A stretch of DNA of 64,000 bases from an uncultured Victivallis sp. (GTDB taxonomy: Bacteria > Verrucomicrobiota > Lentisphaeria > Victivallales > Victivallaceae). Shown here in pieces: positions 35,824 through 44,376 of the stretch. Under the pieces are notes generated by a model. It did not search any database and was not told where the DNA came from. It was given only the letters and a program-made list of their open reading frames with translations. A program made the translations under genes and the position numbers. The stretch spans positions 62,001-126,000 of the forward strand of contig NZ_CALXSK010000002.1 in assembly GCF_944391105.1 (NCBI RefSeq), given 5' to 3'. Each line of letters begins with the position of its first letter. Position 1 is the first letter of the stretch.

Positions 35824-36765
35824 ATGAAAAAAGTATTTTTAAGTTGTTTGTGTTTCATTTCAATCGTGTCTTATGGCATTGAATTGCGTCAAGCTGATCA
35901 ATCCGGTATTGACTTGATTTTTGGGTATGAATATGGCAAACCTGATGGAAATATTTTCTATTCTCCGAAACATGCACTGACGTTTGTGCCGTATAACAGC
36001 AAATCCGAAGACAGAAAACGCTGTTTTTCCATTTGGATGTTTCGCAACGACGAGATCCGCTTTGAAAATATAATTGGACAGGTTTCGATGAGGAGTGTTG
36101 ATGATGCCGAAGTGGTTTTGCAATTGGACTCCAGCTATGATACACGGGTCTCTGAGAAAGGCAAAGAGACTGCTGTAGACACCTATTTATTTCATAAGCG
36201 TCTTGCCATGGTTGCCGCGTCGTTCATGCCTGGCGAATGGAAAACGCAACGTTGGGAATCAATTACATATCATAAATCTCAATGGGTCTTGACTCAAAAA
36301 GATGCCGATGGCAAGCTCCATAAAACGACACTTACCCCCACGAAAAGCACAAACACCATGTTGTTTCAAAAAATCACGCTGCCGCAAAGTTTTGCTCAAA
36401 CGGAGTTCCTGAAAATCAAATTTAATGCGGCTCCGGTCGGTATTCCGCAAAAATACGGGAATGGTTACTGGATAAGATTTGAAGATGACCGTGTATTCTA
36501 TTATTTTGACGATGCCGATTTTGCATGGTGCATCGGATTTGACAATGGGAAGATCGTAATGGTGCTGCGGGGAGATCAGCAGAGAGTGGAAGCCGATTTC
36601 CATACCGACAAAAAATTTGGAAAAATCTTTTATCAGCGGACACCGTTTCAACTTTACATGACCCGCTATGAAACCGACAACAAATACGGACTTGAATTCA
36701 AACTCAATCCGTGGGACAGCAAACAGCTTTTTACCGTCTCAACTTGCGATCTTTTGAAGGAATAA
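35824..36765 (+). CDS. Orphan secreted protein in AT-rich island
   Basis: A 313-residue protein with a signal peptide (KKVFLSCLCFISIVSYG). The body is beta-rich with many aromatic and charged residues (GNGYWIRFEDDRVFYYFDDADFAWCIGFDNGK). I do not recognise a family. Codon use and base composition are clearly AT-richer than the neighbours. It lies between an IS relic and a second copy of the 18-bp repeat, so it is probably a transferred gene. A four-codon frame overlapping its ATG (ATGA) may couple or dampen translation. No function can be assigned. Confidence 0.75.
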   Translation: MKKVFLSCLCFISIVSYGIELRQADQSGIDLIFGYEYGKPDGNIFYSPKHALTFVPYNSKSEDRKRCFSIWMFRNDEIRFENIIGQVSMRSVDDAEVVLQLDSSYDTRVSEKGKETAVDTYLFHKRLAMVAASFMPGEWKTQRWESITYHKSQWVLTQKDADGKLHKTTLTPTKSTNTMLFQKITLPQSFAQTEFLKIKFNAAPVGIPQKYGNGYWIRFEDDRVFYYFDDADFAWCIGFDNGKIVMVLRGDQQRVEADFHTDKKFGKIFYQRTPFQLYMTRYETDNKYGLEFKLNPWDSKQLFTVSTCDLLKE

Positions 36766-36795
36766 AGACAATATAATTGAACTGAACAAAACCCA

Positions 36796-36813
36796 CAACG
36801 CTAAGGAGCAGAG
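36796..36813 (+). repeat. 18-bp direct repeat, right copy
   Basis: CAACGCTAAGGAGCAGAG, one base different from the copy at 35798, exactly 998 bp downstream. Unlike the left copy it is not followed by a start codon. A small hairpin (TCGCT-TTGCATA-type loop-AGCGA) occurs about 50 bp further on. Confidence 0.85.
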
Positions 36814-36910
36814 GAAGTCAATCGGTAGTCGCCTGTGCCGCGCAAATCACCTCCCGCATTTCGCTGTTGCATAAGCGACAAGATCAGACTCCGGGGCGGC
36901 TCTCTCTTTC

Positions 36911-37735
36911 TCAAACGCCGACAGGGGCGGAATAGCGGCGTTCGCGTTCGAGCGTCATGCCGTCGAAGGCCGCTTGTGCGCCGATCTCGGCGGCTTTGGC
37001 CTGAATGAGTTTCTCATCCTCGGGCCAGAGGGTGCGGGCGAGGTGATTCAGCACGACCCGGGTCGTTTCGTCGATCATGCCGCGGTTGCGGAACGTCGCG
37101 AGCAGATGGCGGACCACCGTACGGTCGTTGTGTTCGAAGATTCGCCAGTCGCCCTCTTCCGCCATCGTGCAGTCAATCACGATCCAGTCGAATTTGATTC
37201 CGTCGATCAGCAGCCACTCCGGTTTCGTGAGTCCCGCTCCGTCGAGCGCGTAGAGCAGCGTTCCGGCCGCGCTTTCGAAGAGAAAGTGATACGCCTGTTC
37301 CGAGGGAAAGTCGGTCAGGTGATTGGCCGGGAGCGCAGTCACATTGAGCTCGCCCAGCTGGAAATGGAGCCCCGGAGCGAGTTCGCGTTTCTCAAAATCC
37401 CCGGCCTCCGGAAGCTGTGCGAGCGCTTCCGGCGCGGCGTAAATCCGGAATGGTTTCGCTTTTCCCGGCGTCCGGGCGAGCTCCACAATCTGATCCGGCT
37501 GGAAATGGTCGCCGTGGGAGTGGGTTACGAGCAGTGTGTCGACCGCTCCGAAGTCGATGCCGTTCCTTTGCAGATTCCGGAGTCCTGTCGCGCCGCAGTC
37601 GATCAGAATGTGCCCGTTCAGGAGAGAACTGGTGCTGCCGCGCACACCCGGTTCGCCGAGCCGGCTCCAGTCATAATCGGCGGCTCCGGTTCCGAGCAGT
37701 ACGAGCCGCATTCGGGCAAGCGTGTCATCTGCCAT
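36911..37735 (-). CDS. MBL-fold metallo-hydrolase (PhnP/RNase Z-like)
   Basis: 274-residue cytoplasmic enzyme. The metal-binding motif THSHGDHFQPDQI, the N-terminal LVLLGTGAADYDW and the later LPANHL and NHLARTLWPEDE fit the beta-lactamase fold of phosphodiesterases such as PhnP, which splits cyclic ribose phosphates. Other substrates are possible. The ATG at 37735 overlaps the murC end by 11 bp and has GGGAG upstream; an in-frame start at 37774 would lie deeper inside murC. Last gene of the DegT-msbA-murC unit. Confidence 0.8.
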   Translation of the reverse strand: MADDTLARMRLVLLGTGAADYDWSRLGEPGVRGSTSSLLNGHILIDCGATGLRNLQRNGIDFGAVDTLLVTHSHGDHFQPDQIVELARTPGKAKPFRIYAAPEALAQLPEAGDFEKRELAPGLHFQLGELNVTALPANHLTDFPSEQAYHFLFESAAGTLLYALDGAGLTKPEWLLIDGIKFDWIVIDCTMAEEGDWRIFEHNDRTVVRHLLATFRNRGMIDETTRVVLNHLARTLWPEDEKLIQAKAAEIGAQAAFDGMTLERERRYSAPVGV

Positions 37736-39008
37736 CTGCCTGACTCCCGGGGAGGTGTTGAAAGATCTGTTCAATGTCGCCCGCGCCGATCACCGCGAGC
37801 AGCAGGGGACGTTCTCCCTGATAATCGAGCGCCGTGCACGCAATCTTCTCCCAGTTGCCGTCGAGATAGCGGACGCGTTCTCCCGCCGCTGCGGCGAGGT
37901 CGGCTTCGCCGGAGGGCCCCGTTTCGCACCACGCCGCAAAAACCGGGGTGACGATGGCTGAATCCGCCTTTGCAAGTTCCGCCGCCAGCTGCGGCAGATA
38001 TTTGTGCAGCCGCGCGTAGCGATGCGGCTGAAAGACGATCCGCAGATGATGTTCCGGATATGCAAGCCGCAGCGCTTCGATCGAACTTGCCAGTTCGGTT
38101 GGATGGTGCGCATAATCCTCGATCACGGTCAGCGTGTCTGAGTTGTAATGTACGCTCATGCGGCGCGCGACTCCCGCGAAACTCGCGAGGGCCTCTTCCG
38201 CTTCTCTGGAATCGACTCCGAGCAGAGCGGCCGCGGCTGCGGCGAGTTTCGCGTTGCGCGCCTGAAATCCGAGCCACCGGCCGCCGAATGCGCCCGGTCC
38301 CGGAAAGTCAAGCCGGGTCGCCGCCGGATGTTCCGCGAAGAGCGCGTCCGGGTGTTCGCCGGGGTAGTAGAGCAGATGTTCGCTCTGAAACGCGAATTTC
38401 CGGAAATTTGCAAAGAGCTGCTCCTCTCCGCCGACACTCCAGCTGTGGTCGTCCTCGATGTTCGGCACGATCCCGAGATAAGGATGGACAAATGTGTGGG
38501 TGCCGTCGGACTCGTCGACCTCCATGATGAAGAGATCGTCCCCGGCGCCTGCCGAGGCGGAGTCGCCGCCGTTTACCGCCGCTCCGATGAGGAATCCCGG
38601 TTCCCGCCCGGTATGGGCGAGGATGTGGGAGAGCATTGCCGTGACGGTGGTTTTTCCGTGCGACCCGGAAATCGCGACCGGCCTCCGGTAGAGTGCTGCG
38701 AGGCGTGCGAGAAATTCGCCGCGCCGGATTTGCGGGATTCCGCGTTCCGCGGCCCGTTTCCGTTCCGGATTCTCTGCTGTCACGGCGGAGGAGTAGACGA
38801 CCAGTTCCGTGTTTTCCGGCAGGAACTCCGCGCTGTGTCCGGCGTGGACCGTCGCGCCGAGCGCTGCCAGATGGGCGGTTTTTCCGTTTGATTCGCGGTC
38901 GGTTCCGCTGATCGAAGCGCCGCGCGCGAGCATGATTTCCGCGAGCGGAGCCATCCCGGCTCCGCCGATTCCTACGAAGTGAATGCGTTGCGGAAGATCA
39001 CTCTTCAT
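37725..39008 (-). CDS. murC: UDP-N-acetylmuramate--L-alanine ligase
   Basis: Peptidoglycan precursor enzyme that adds L-Ala to UDP-MurNAc in the cytoplasm. The N-terminal HFVGIGGAGMAPLAEIMLARG binds the UDP sugar, ISGSHGKTTVTAMLSHIL is the ATP P-loop, and IEDYAHHPTELASSIEAL plus FQPHRYARLHKYL are conserved Mur ligase motifs. At 427 residues it is slightly short. It overlaps the end of the MsbA-like gene (ATGAAGAGTGA) and is overlapped by the MBL gene. The recycling ligase Mpl is an alternative but less likely from the N-terminal motif. Confidence 0.9.
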   Translation of the reverse strand: MKSDLPQRIHFVGIGGAGMAPLAEIMLARGASISGTDRESNGKTAHLAALGATVHAGHSAEFLPENTELVVYSSAVTAENPERKRAAERGIPQIRRGEFLARLAALYRRPVAISGSHGKTTVTAMLSHILAHTGREPGFLIGAAVNGGDSASAGAGDDLFIMEVDESDGTHTFVHPYLGIVPNIEDDHSWSVGGEEQLFANFRKFAFQSEHLLYYPGEHPDALFAEHPAATRLDFPGPGAFGGRWLGFQARNAKLAAAAAALLGVDSREAEEALASFAGVARRMSVHYNSDTLTVIEDYAHHPTELASSIEALRLAYPEHHLRIVFQPHRYARLHKYLPQLAAELAKADSAIVTPVFAAWCETGPSGEADLAAAAGERVRYLDGNWEKIACTALDYQGERPLLLAVIGAGDIEQIFQHLPGSQADGR

Positions 39009-41043
39009 CGAGCTGAAACTGCGTGTTGTAGAGCCGGAAGTAGATGCCGGACTCGTTTTTCATCAATTCCTCATGCGTCCCGGACTCTGCGATTCTGCCG
39101 TCCTTGAGGACGATGATCTTGTTCGCGTTGCGGATCGTCGAGAGCCGGTGCGCGATCGCAAAGACCGTGCGGTTCGCCATGACCCGGTTCAACGCCTCCT
39201 GTACGAGTTTCTCGGTCACGGTGTCGAGCGCGCTGGTCGCCTCGTCGAGGATCAGAATCGGCGGATTCTTCAGAATCGCCCGGGCGATCGCCACGCGCTG
39301 CTTTTCCCCGCCGGAGAGGCGGAATCCCTTTTCTCCGACTTCCGTGTCGTAGCCTTCGGCATGGCGTCCGTCGACGATGAAGTGATGGGCGTTCGCGAGC
39401 TTCGCCGCTTCGATGATCTCCTCGCGGGTTGCCTCCGGACAGCCGTAGGCGATGTTGTTCGCGATCGTGTCGTTGAAGAGGATCGCATCCTGGTTCACAA
39501 CGCCGATGACCCGGCGCAGCGAGGCGATCTCGTAATCGCGCACGTCGACGCCGTCAATCTTCACAGCTCCGCCCGTCACGTCGTAGAAGCGGGCGATGAG
39601 ATTCGCGATGGTGGTTTTGCCGGACCCGGTTTCGCCGACCACGGCGACCATTTCGCCTTTCGGAATTTCAAAGCTCACATCGTCGATGATTTTGCGCTCC
39701 TCGTAGGAGAATTCGGTGTGAACAAGCTCGATCTTGTCCCGGAACTCCTTGAGTTTTACGGCGTTCGGCTTCTCCGGGAGCGATGTGTCCGTGTCGATGA
39801 GTTCAAAGTACCGGTCCGCCGCGGCCATCGACCGCTGGATCGAAGTCACGACCTTCGACAGATCCTTGATCGGCCGGTAGGCCATGAAGGCGGGCGCGAG
39901 CAGCGCCGCGATTTCCGTGATCGAAACTCCCTGGCTGTACGAGTAGACGAAAAAGACCAGCGTGGAAATCACCGCGACCACTTCCATCGCCGGAGAGAGC
40001 AGCAGCTGCAGCCGCAGTGCCCGCACCACCTGTTTGAAGTAGCGGCGGTTCTCGCCGTGGAACCGTTCGATTTCCATTTTTTCGGTGTTGTACGCCTTGA
40101 CGACCCGGATTCCGGTGAACACCTCGTGCATCCGGGAGAACACCTCCGCGATACGTGCAAAACTCTTCCGGTAGACCCGGCGGATCTTCCGCCCGAGAAA
40201 GTGGATCGGCAGGAAGATCACGGGAACACCGATGAGCAGAATCACCACAAGCGAATAGCTTTCATATTCCCGGCACGCCATGAGAATCGCCACGAGGCAT
40301 GCGAAAATCTGGATCGGCGCGCTTGTCAGATCCGCGACGGAATTCGACACCGCGTTTTCGATTGCGGAAGTGTCGTTCGTCGAACGGCTGATGAGGTGTC
40401 CGATATCGATTTTCCCGTAATACTGCAACGACTGATTCACGAGTTTGTCGAAGATCTTGTCGCGCAGATCCGCGACCACCTTCGCTCCGACCCAGTGCGT
40501 GTAGTAGTTGCTGATGAAGGTCGCGAGATTCTTCACCGTCCACGCGAGGATGAAGACGAAGACATAGACCGCGAAGATCTGCCACGCGATCCGGCCTCCC
40601 GGACCGACCGCCTCGAATCGAAATTCCCTCGGCCAGCTTACAACGATTTCGCGCCCTTCGACGGAGAAAGGAAGTCCATACTTTTCCGCCGCGCTGCGCG
40701 CTTCGTTCAGCATCTTGGTCAGCTGCGGGTCGTTGTCGACCGGGTGCAGCAGCTCCTGGACGGCTTTCTCTCTCTCCTCGCGGGTCAGCCCGGGCTGTTC
40801 GAGGATTTTGACGACGTTCTGCGCCTCTTCCTCGAATTTGGCCGCCTCTCCGCTGCCGGTTCCGTGCTCGACCGCGCCGACCAGACGCGGAACCATCAGC
40901 AGACTCACAAGCAGTGAGCCGCCGACCAGAATTCCCGACACGATGCCGACCGTGAGTCGAAACCAGTAGGGACGGGCGTACTTCAGCAGCCGGAAGTAAC
41001 TCTGCGCCTTGAATTCGCCCTCATTGCCGCTTCTGCGCCCCAT
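38998..41043 (-). CDS. MsbA-like ABC transporter (lipid exporter type)
   Basis: Half-transporter of 681 residues: membrane domain then ATPase with Walker A GETGSGKTT, signature LSGGEKQRVAIARAI and Walker B ILILDEATSALD. The membrane domain contains EAFSRMHEVFTGIRVVKAYNTE-like coupling sequence. MsbA flips lipid A-core across the inner membrane. It is about 100 residues longer than usual because of an extra hydrophilic insert between the first two membrane helices (KFEEEAQNVVKILEQPGL through VSWPREFRFEAVGPGGR), expected on the periplasmic side. Nine bases after the DegT gene, with AAAGGAG upstream. Confidence 0.88.
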   Translation of the reverse strand: MGRRSGNEGEFKAQSYFRLLKYARPYWFRLTVGIVSGILVGGSLLVSLLMVPRLVGAVEHGTGSGEAAKFEEEAQNVVKILEQPGLTREEREKAVQELLHPVDNDPQLTKMLNEARSAAEKYGLPFSVEGREIVVSWPREFRFEAVGPGGRIAWQIFAVYVFVFILAWTVKNLATFISNYYTHWVGAKVVADLRDKIFDKLVNQSLQYYGKIDIGHLISRSTNDTSAIENAVSNSVADLTSAPIQIFACLVAILMACREYESYSLVVILLIGVPVIFLPIHFLGRKIRRVYRKSFARIAEVFSRMHEVFTGIRVVKAYNTEKMEIERFHGENRRYFKQVVRALRLQLLLSPAMEVVAVISTLVFFVYSYSQGVSITEIAALLAPAFMAYRPIKDLSKVVTSIQRSMAAADRYFELIDTDTSLPEKPNAVKLKEFRDKIELVHTEFSYEERKIIDDVSFEIPKGEMVAVVGETGSGKTTIANLIARFYDVTGGAVKIDGVDVRDYEIASLRRVIGVVNQDAILFNDTIANNIAYGCPEATREEIIEAAKLANAHHFIVDGRHAEGYDTEVGEKGFRLSGGEKQRVAIARAILKNPPILILDEATSALDTVTEKLVQEALNRVMANRTVFAIAHRLSTIRNANKIIVLKDGRIAESGTHEELMKNESGIYFRLYNTQFQLDEE

Positions 41044-41052
41044 GCCGCTCCT

Positions 41053-42174
41053 TTATTTGAGGAAGGCCGCGATTGCATCGACGACCTCTTTGCGCTGGGC
41101 AGTGGTGGATTCCGGATAGATCGGCAGAGCCATGATCCGGCCGGTCGCCTTTTCGCTGACCGGGTAATCCCCCTCTTTCCCGCCGAGAGCGGCGAAGCAG
41201 TGCTGCAGATGAAGCGAAAGCGGGTAGTAGACAGCGCAGCCGATTCCGATTCCACGCAGGTGGGCGACGAGCGCATCGCGTTTGCCGTCCGCGACTTCGA
41301 TGCAATACTGATTGTAGATGTGGCGAACCGGGTAGGCGGCCTTTTTCGGGAGCGACACCTTGTCGAGCAGACCCGCTTCCGCAAAGAGCCGGTCATATTC
41401 CGCCGCATTGTGCTGGCGCGCCTCGCTCCAGGAGTCGAGATGCGGCAGTTTGACCGAGAGAATGCCTGCCTGCAGGGCGTCGAGACGGAAGTTGCCGCCG
41501 ACGTAGTCGTGCATGTAGGTGCCGCTCTGGCCGTGGTTGCGGAATATTTTGAGGAGCTTCGCTTTTTCGGGATCGTTGCATGTGACCATGCCGCCGTCGC
41601 CGAAGCAGCCGAGGTTCTTGCTCGGGAAGAACGAGAAGCAGCCGTAGTCGCCGATCGAGCCGACGCGCCGGCCCTTGTATTCCGCTCCGATCGCCTGGCA
41701 TGCGTCTTCGATGACGATGAGGTTGTGCTTTTTCGCGATTTCCATGATCGGATCCATGTCGGCGCTCTGGCCGAAGAGGTGAACCGGGATGATCGCTTTC
41801 GTGCGGGCCGTGATCTTCTCCTCGATCTTCGAGGGGTCGATGTTGTAGGTCACGGGATCGATGTCCGCAAAGACCGGCGTCGCGCCGACGCGGACGATCG
41901 CTCCGACCGTCGCGAAAAAGGTGAACGGCGTGGTGATGACCTCGTCGCCGGGGCCGATCCCTTCGACCATCAGCGAGATGATGAGCGCATCCGAACCGCT
42001 CGTGACGCCGACTGCGAAATTGCTGTGGCAGTAGGCCGCGACCTCTTTTTCAAGTTTCTCGACCTTCGGGCCGAGGATGAAATACTGGGAGTCGGCGATC
42101 TCGGAAAACTCCTTGAGAATCTGCTCCTTGATCGTCGCGTACTGCGCCTTCAGATCCAGCAACGGAACCGCCAT
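41053..42174 (-). CDS. DegT/DnrJ/EryC1/StrS-family sugar aminotransferase
   Basis: PLP enzyme of 373 residues that aminates a nucleotide keto-sugar. Visible motifs: AVGVTSGSDALIISLM, EVITTPFTFFATVGAI, IEDACQAIGAEYKG and the PLP lysine in FFPSKNLGCFGDGGMV. The overall match is closest to WbpE/WlbC-type transaminases making 3-amino sugars for lipopolysaccharide. First in the unit with the MsbA-like exporter and murC, so an envelope role is likely. AAGGAGATG precedes the ATG. Confidence 0.87.
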   Translation of the reverse strand: MAVPLLDLKAQYATIKEQILKEFSEIADSQYFILGPKVEKLEKEVAAYCHSNFAVGVTSGSDALIISLMVEGIGPGDEVITTPFTFFATVGAIVRVGATPVFADIDPVTYNIDPSKIEEKITARTKAIIPVHLFGQSADMDPIMEIAKKHNLIVIEDACQAIGAEYKGRRVGSIGDYGCFSFFPSKNLGCFGDGGMVTCNDPEKAKLLKIFRNHGQSGTYMHDYVGGNFRLDALQAGILSVKLPHLDSWSEARQHNAAEYDRLFAEAGLLDKVSLPKKAAYPVRHIYNQYCIEVADGKRDALVAHLRGIGIGCAVYYPLSLHLQHCFAALGGKEGDYPVSEKATGRIMALPIYPESTTAQRKEVVDAIAAFLK

Positions 42175-42349
42175 ATTTCCATCTCCTTATGCTCAATGAA
42201 AAACAGAAGAACTCCCGTCCGGGGAGTCGCGATACAAAACTCTGGCATAATATAGCTCAGGTTCTGCAATCTTTCACCTTTTTTTTTATTTTTTTTCGCA
42301 ATTTGCCTCTCTTCCGGCTATATTAAACGCCGGAACACGGGGAAAACAG

Positions 42350-43558
42350 ATGCGGATCGGTACGGAATTTCAATGTGAGGTCGAAACCTGCGCGCTGGGC
42401 GGCGACGGAATCGCCCGGGTCGACGGGGAGGTCATCTTTCTGCCGGGAACGCTGCCGGGCGAGAAGCTCATCGGCAGGATTACGGCGGAGAAGAAGAATT
42501 TTTCGCGGGCCGAGGTGGTCCGGTTCGGGGGGAAGAGCCCGCACCGGATCGATCCCGGATGTCGTTATTTCGGGCGCTGTCCCGGCTGTTGCTATCTGCA
42601 CGCCGATTATTTGTATGAGACCGCGTTGAAACAGCGTCAGATGCTCGACATGATGAAGGCGGCGGGGATTTCGTTCGAGGAATCCGCCATCGCGGAGCCG
42701 TTCGCTCCGGAGCCGCCGCTCGGATATCGCAACAAGATCGTACTGCACACGCACAAGGTGCGCGGCGAAACCTTTTTCGGTTACGTCATGGCGGACAACA
42801 TGACCGTGACCGATATCGAGGCGTGTCCGCTGGCGCATCCGGAGATCAATGCGGAACTTGCGCGGCTGCGGGCGGACAAGGGGTTTTTCCACTCTCTGCA
42901 CGAGGGAATGAGCGTGACGTTCCGCCGCACGGAGCGCGACGGCGTGAAGTTCTGGCGCAATGCGCCTGCGAAGAACCTCACCTGGCTGCGGGAGGAGACC
43001 GTTTTCGGGGAGCTTTCGGTGCCGTGCGGGAGTTTCTTTCAGGTGAATCCGGCGGGCGGTGCGCGTCTGGTCGAACGGTTTCTCGAAGTGGTGGAGCGGC
43101 TGAACCCGCGTCGCGTCATCGATCTCTATGCGGGGGTGGGTCTTTTCGGCTGTGCGGCCGCGAGCCGCGGTGTGCCGGAGATCCTTGCGGTCGAGTCGGA
43201 CGGGGCGGCGGCGGAGGCGGCGAAGTATAATCTGGGGAAATTCGTTTCGACTTCGGCGCGGGTTGTCGCCGGGGATGCGGCCGAGGCGCTTGCGGAGGCC
43301 GGGCGTGGAACGGACGAGGCCGCGTCGACATTGCTTGTGGTCGATCCGCCGCGCACCGGGCTCTCGGGGAAGGCGGTGAAGGAACTTTGCGGCAGTTCGC
43401 TGCGGCATCTCGTCTACATCTCCTGCAATCCGGCGACCTGGACGCGTGACGCGGCCCGGCTGATCCGGGGCGGATTTGTCTTGCGGCAACTTGAGGTCGT
43501 GAACATGTTTCCGCGAACCGAACACTTTGAACTCTTCACGGAATGGGTGCGGAACTGA
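42350..43558 (+). CDS. RNA m5U methyltransferase (RlmD/TrmA family)
   Basis: SAM-dependent methyltransferase of 402 residues that makes 5-methyluridine in rRNA or tRNA. An N-terminal TRAM-like RNA-binding domain (EVETCALGGDGIARVDGEVIFLPGTLPGE) is followed by a four-Cys iron-sulfur segment (CRYFGRCPGCCYL), the SAM motif VIDLYAGVGLFG and VVDPPRTGLSG. The catalytic Cys lies in YISCNPATWTRDAA. The Fe-S cluster favours RlmD/RumA over TrmA. Its stop overlaps the possible upstream radC start. Confidence 0.88.
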   Translation: MRIGTEFQCEVETCALGGDGIARVDGEVIFLPGTLPGEKLIGRITAEKKNFSRAEVVRFGGKSPHRIDPGCRYFGRCPGCCYLHADYLYETALKQRQMLDMMKAAGISFEESAIAEPFAPEPPLGYRNKIVLHTHKVRGETFFGYVMADNMTVTDIEACPLAHPEINAELARLRADKGFFHSLHEGMSVTFRRTERDGVKFWRNAPAKNLTWLREETVFGELSVPCGSFFQVNPAGGARLVERFLEVVERLNPRRVIDLYAGVGLFGCAAASRGVPEILAVESDGAAAEAAKYNLGKFVSTSARVVAGDAAEALAEAGRGTDEAASTLLVVDPPRTGLSGKAVKELCGSSLRHLVYISCNPATWTRDAARLIRGGFVLRQLEVVNMFPRTEHFELFTEWVRN

Positions 43559-43560
43559 GC

Positions 43561-44265
43561 ATGGCCGGGCCGGAGAAAAAGCATACGGACGGCCACCGTC
43601 GACGATTGCGGGAGCGGTTCCTCCGGGCGGGGCTCGACGGACTTCAGGATTACGAGGCGATCGAGCTGCTGCTCACCTACGCGATTCCGCGGCGCGATGT
43701 GAAGCCGCTGGCGAAGGAGCTGCTGGAAACCTACGGTTCGCTTGAGAAACTGCTCGACGCGACCCCGGCGGATCTGCTCGACCGGCACGGGATGGGGCCG
43801 AGCGGAACGACGCTGGTGCTGCTGATCCGTCAGCTTTGCTCGAAGTACCTTGAACAGAAGATCCGGGATGTCGATGTGCTGGACTCCTCTGCCGCGACGG
43901 AACGGTTTCTGCGCATGAAGCTCGGCGGCGGGCGCAAGGAGACGTTCATGGTGATCTTCATGAACAGTCACAATCACGTTCTTGATTTTCAGGTGTTTCC
44001 GGGGACGGTCGACCGGGCGGCGGTCTACCCGCGCGAAATCGCCGAGAAGTGCCTGCGGACCGGTGCGACCGCCGTCATCGCCGCGCACAACCACCCGAGT
44101 GGAATCTGCATGCCCTCCGACGGGGATCTTCAGACCACGCGGCGGATTCTTGCCGCGCTCCGGACGATCAACGTCGGGCTGGTCGATCATCTGATTGTGA
44201 CGCCGACCGCCTGCCTGAGTCTGCGCGGCAACGGTATGCTCAAGCGGCTCGAAGCCCAGATCTGA
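43561..44265 (+). CDS. radC: RadC-family JAB-domain protein
   Basis: 234 residues. The N-terminal helix-hairpin-helix-like region (LRERFLRAGLDGLQDYEAIELLLTYAIPRRDVK) and the JAB metalloprotease-like motif AVIAAHNHPSGICMPSDGD identify the family; the metal ligands are intact. Despite the name, a role in DNA repair is not established. An in-frame ATG at 43543 inside the preceding gene is an alternative start; I prefer 43561 because TGAGCATG suggests coupling. Confidence 0.9.
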   Translation: MAGPEKKHTDGHRRRLRERFLRAGLDGLQDYEAIELLLTYAIPRRDVKPLAKELLETYGSLEKLLDATPADLLDRHGMGPSGTTLVLLIRQLCSKYLEQKIRDVDVLDSSAATERFLRMKLGGGRKETFMVIFMNSHNHVLDFQVFPGTVDRAAVYPREIAEKCLRTGATAVIAAHNHPSGICMPSDGDLQTTRRILAALRTINVGLVDHLIVTPTACLSLRGNGMLKRLEAQI

Positions 44266-44376
44266 TCGCGTTCGGCTGAATCGGACTTTCCGGGTTGCAA
44301 ATCCATTTTGCCATGATATAGTAATTCGGAACATGTCGGGGATTTTAAGTGCATTCGATGTGCGGGAGGTGATAGA

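Noticed and set aside
35798..36813. Integron cassette (attC) interpretation of the flanking repeats
   Set aside because: No RYYYAAC/GTTRRRY core pair or palindromic attC fold is visible, and no integrase is in the window.
38983..40917. A 644-codon plus-strand frame opposite the MsbA-like gene
   Set aside because: Asp/Arg/His-rich shadow without a family resemblance; the opposite strand has all ABC motifs.
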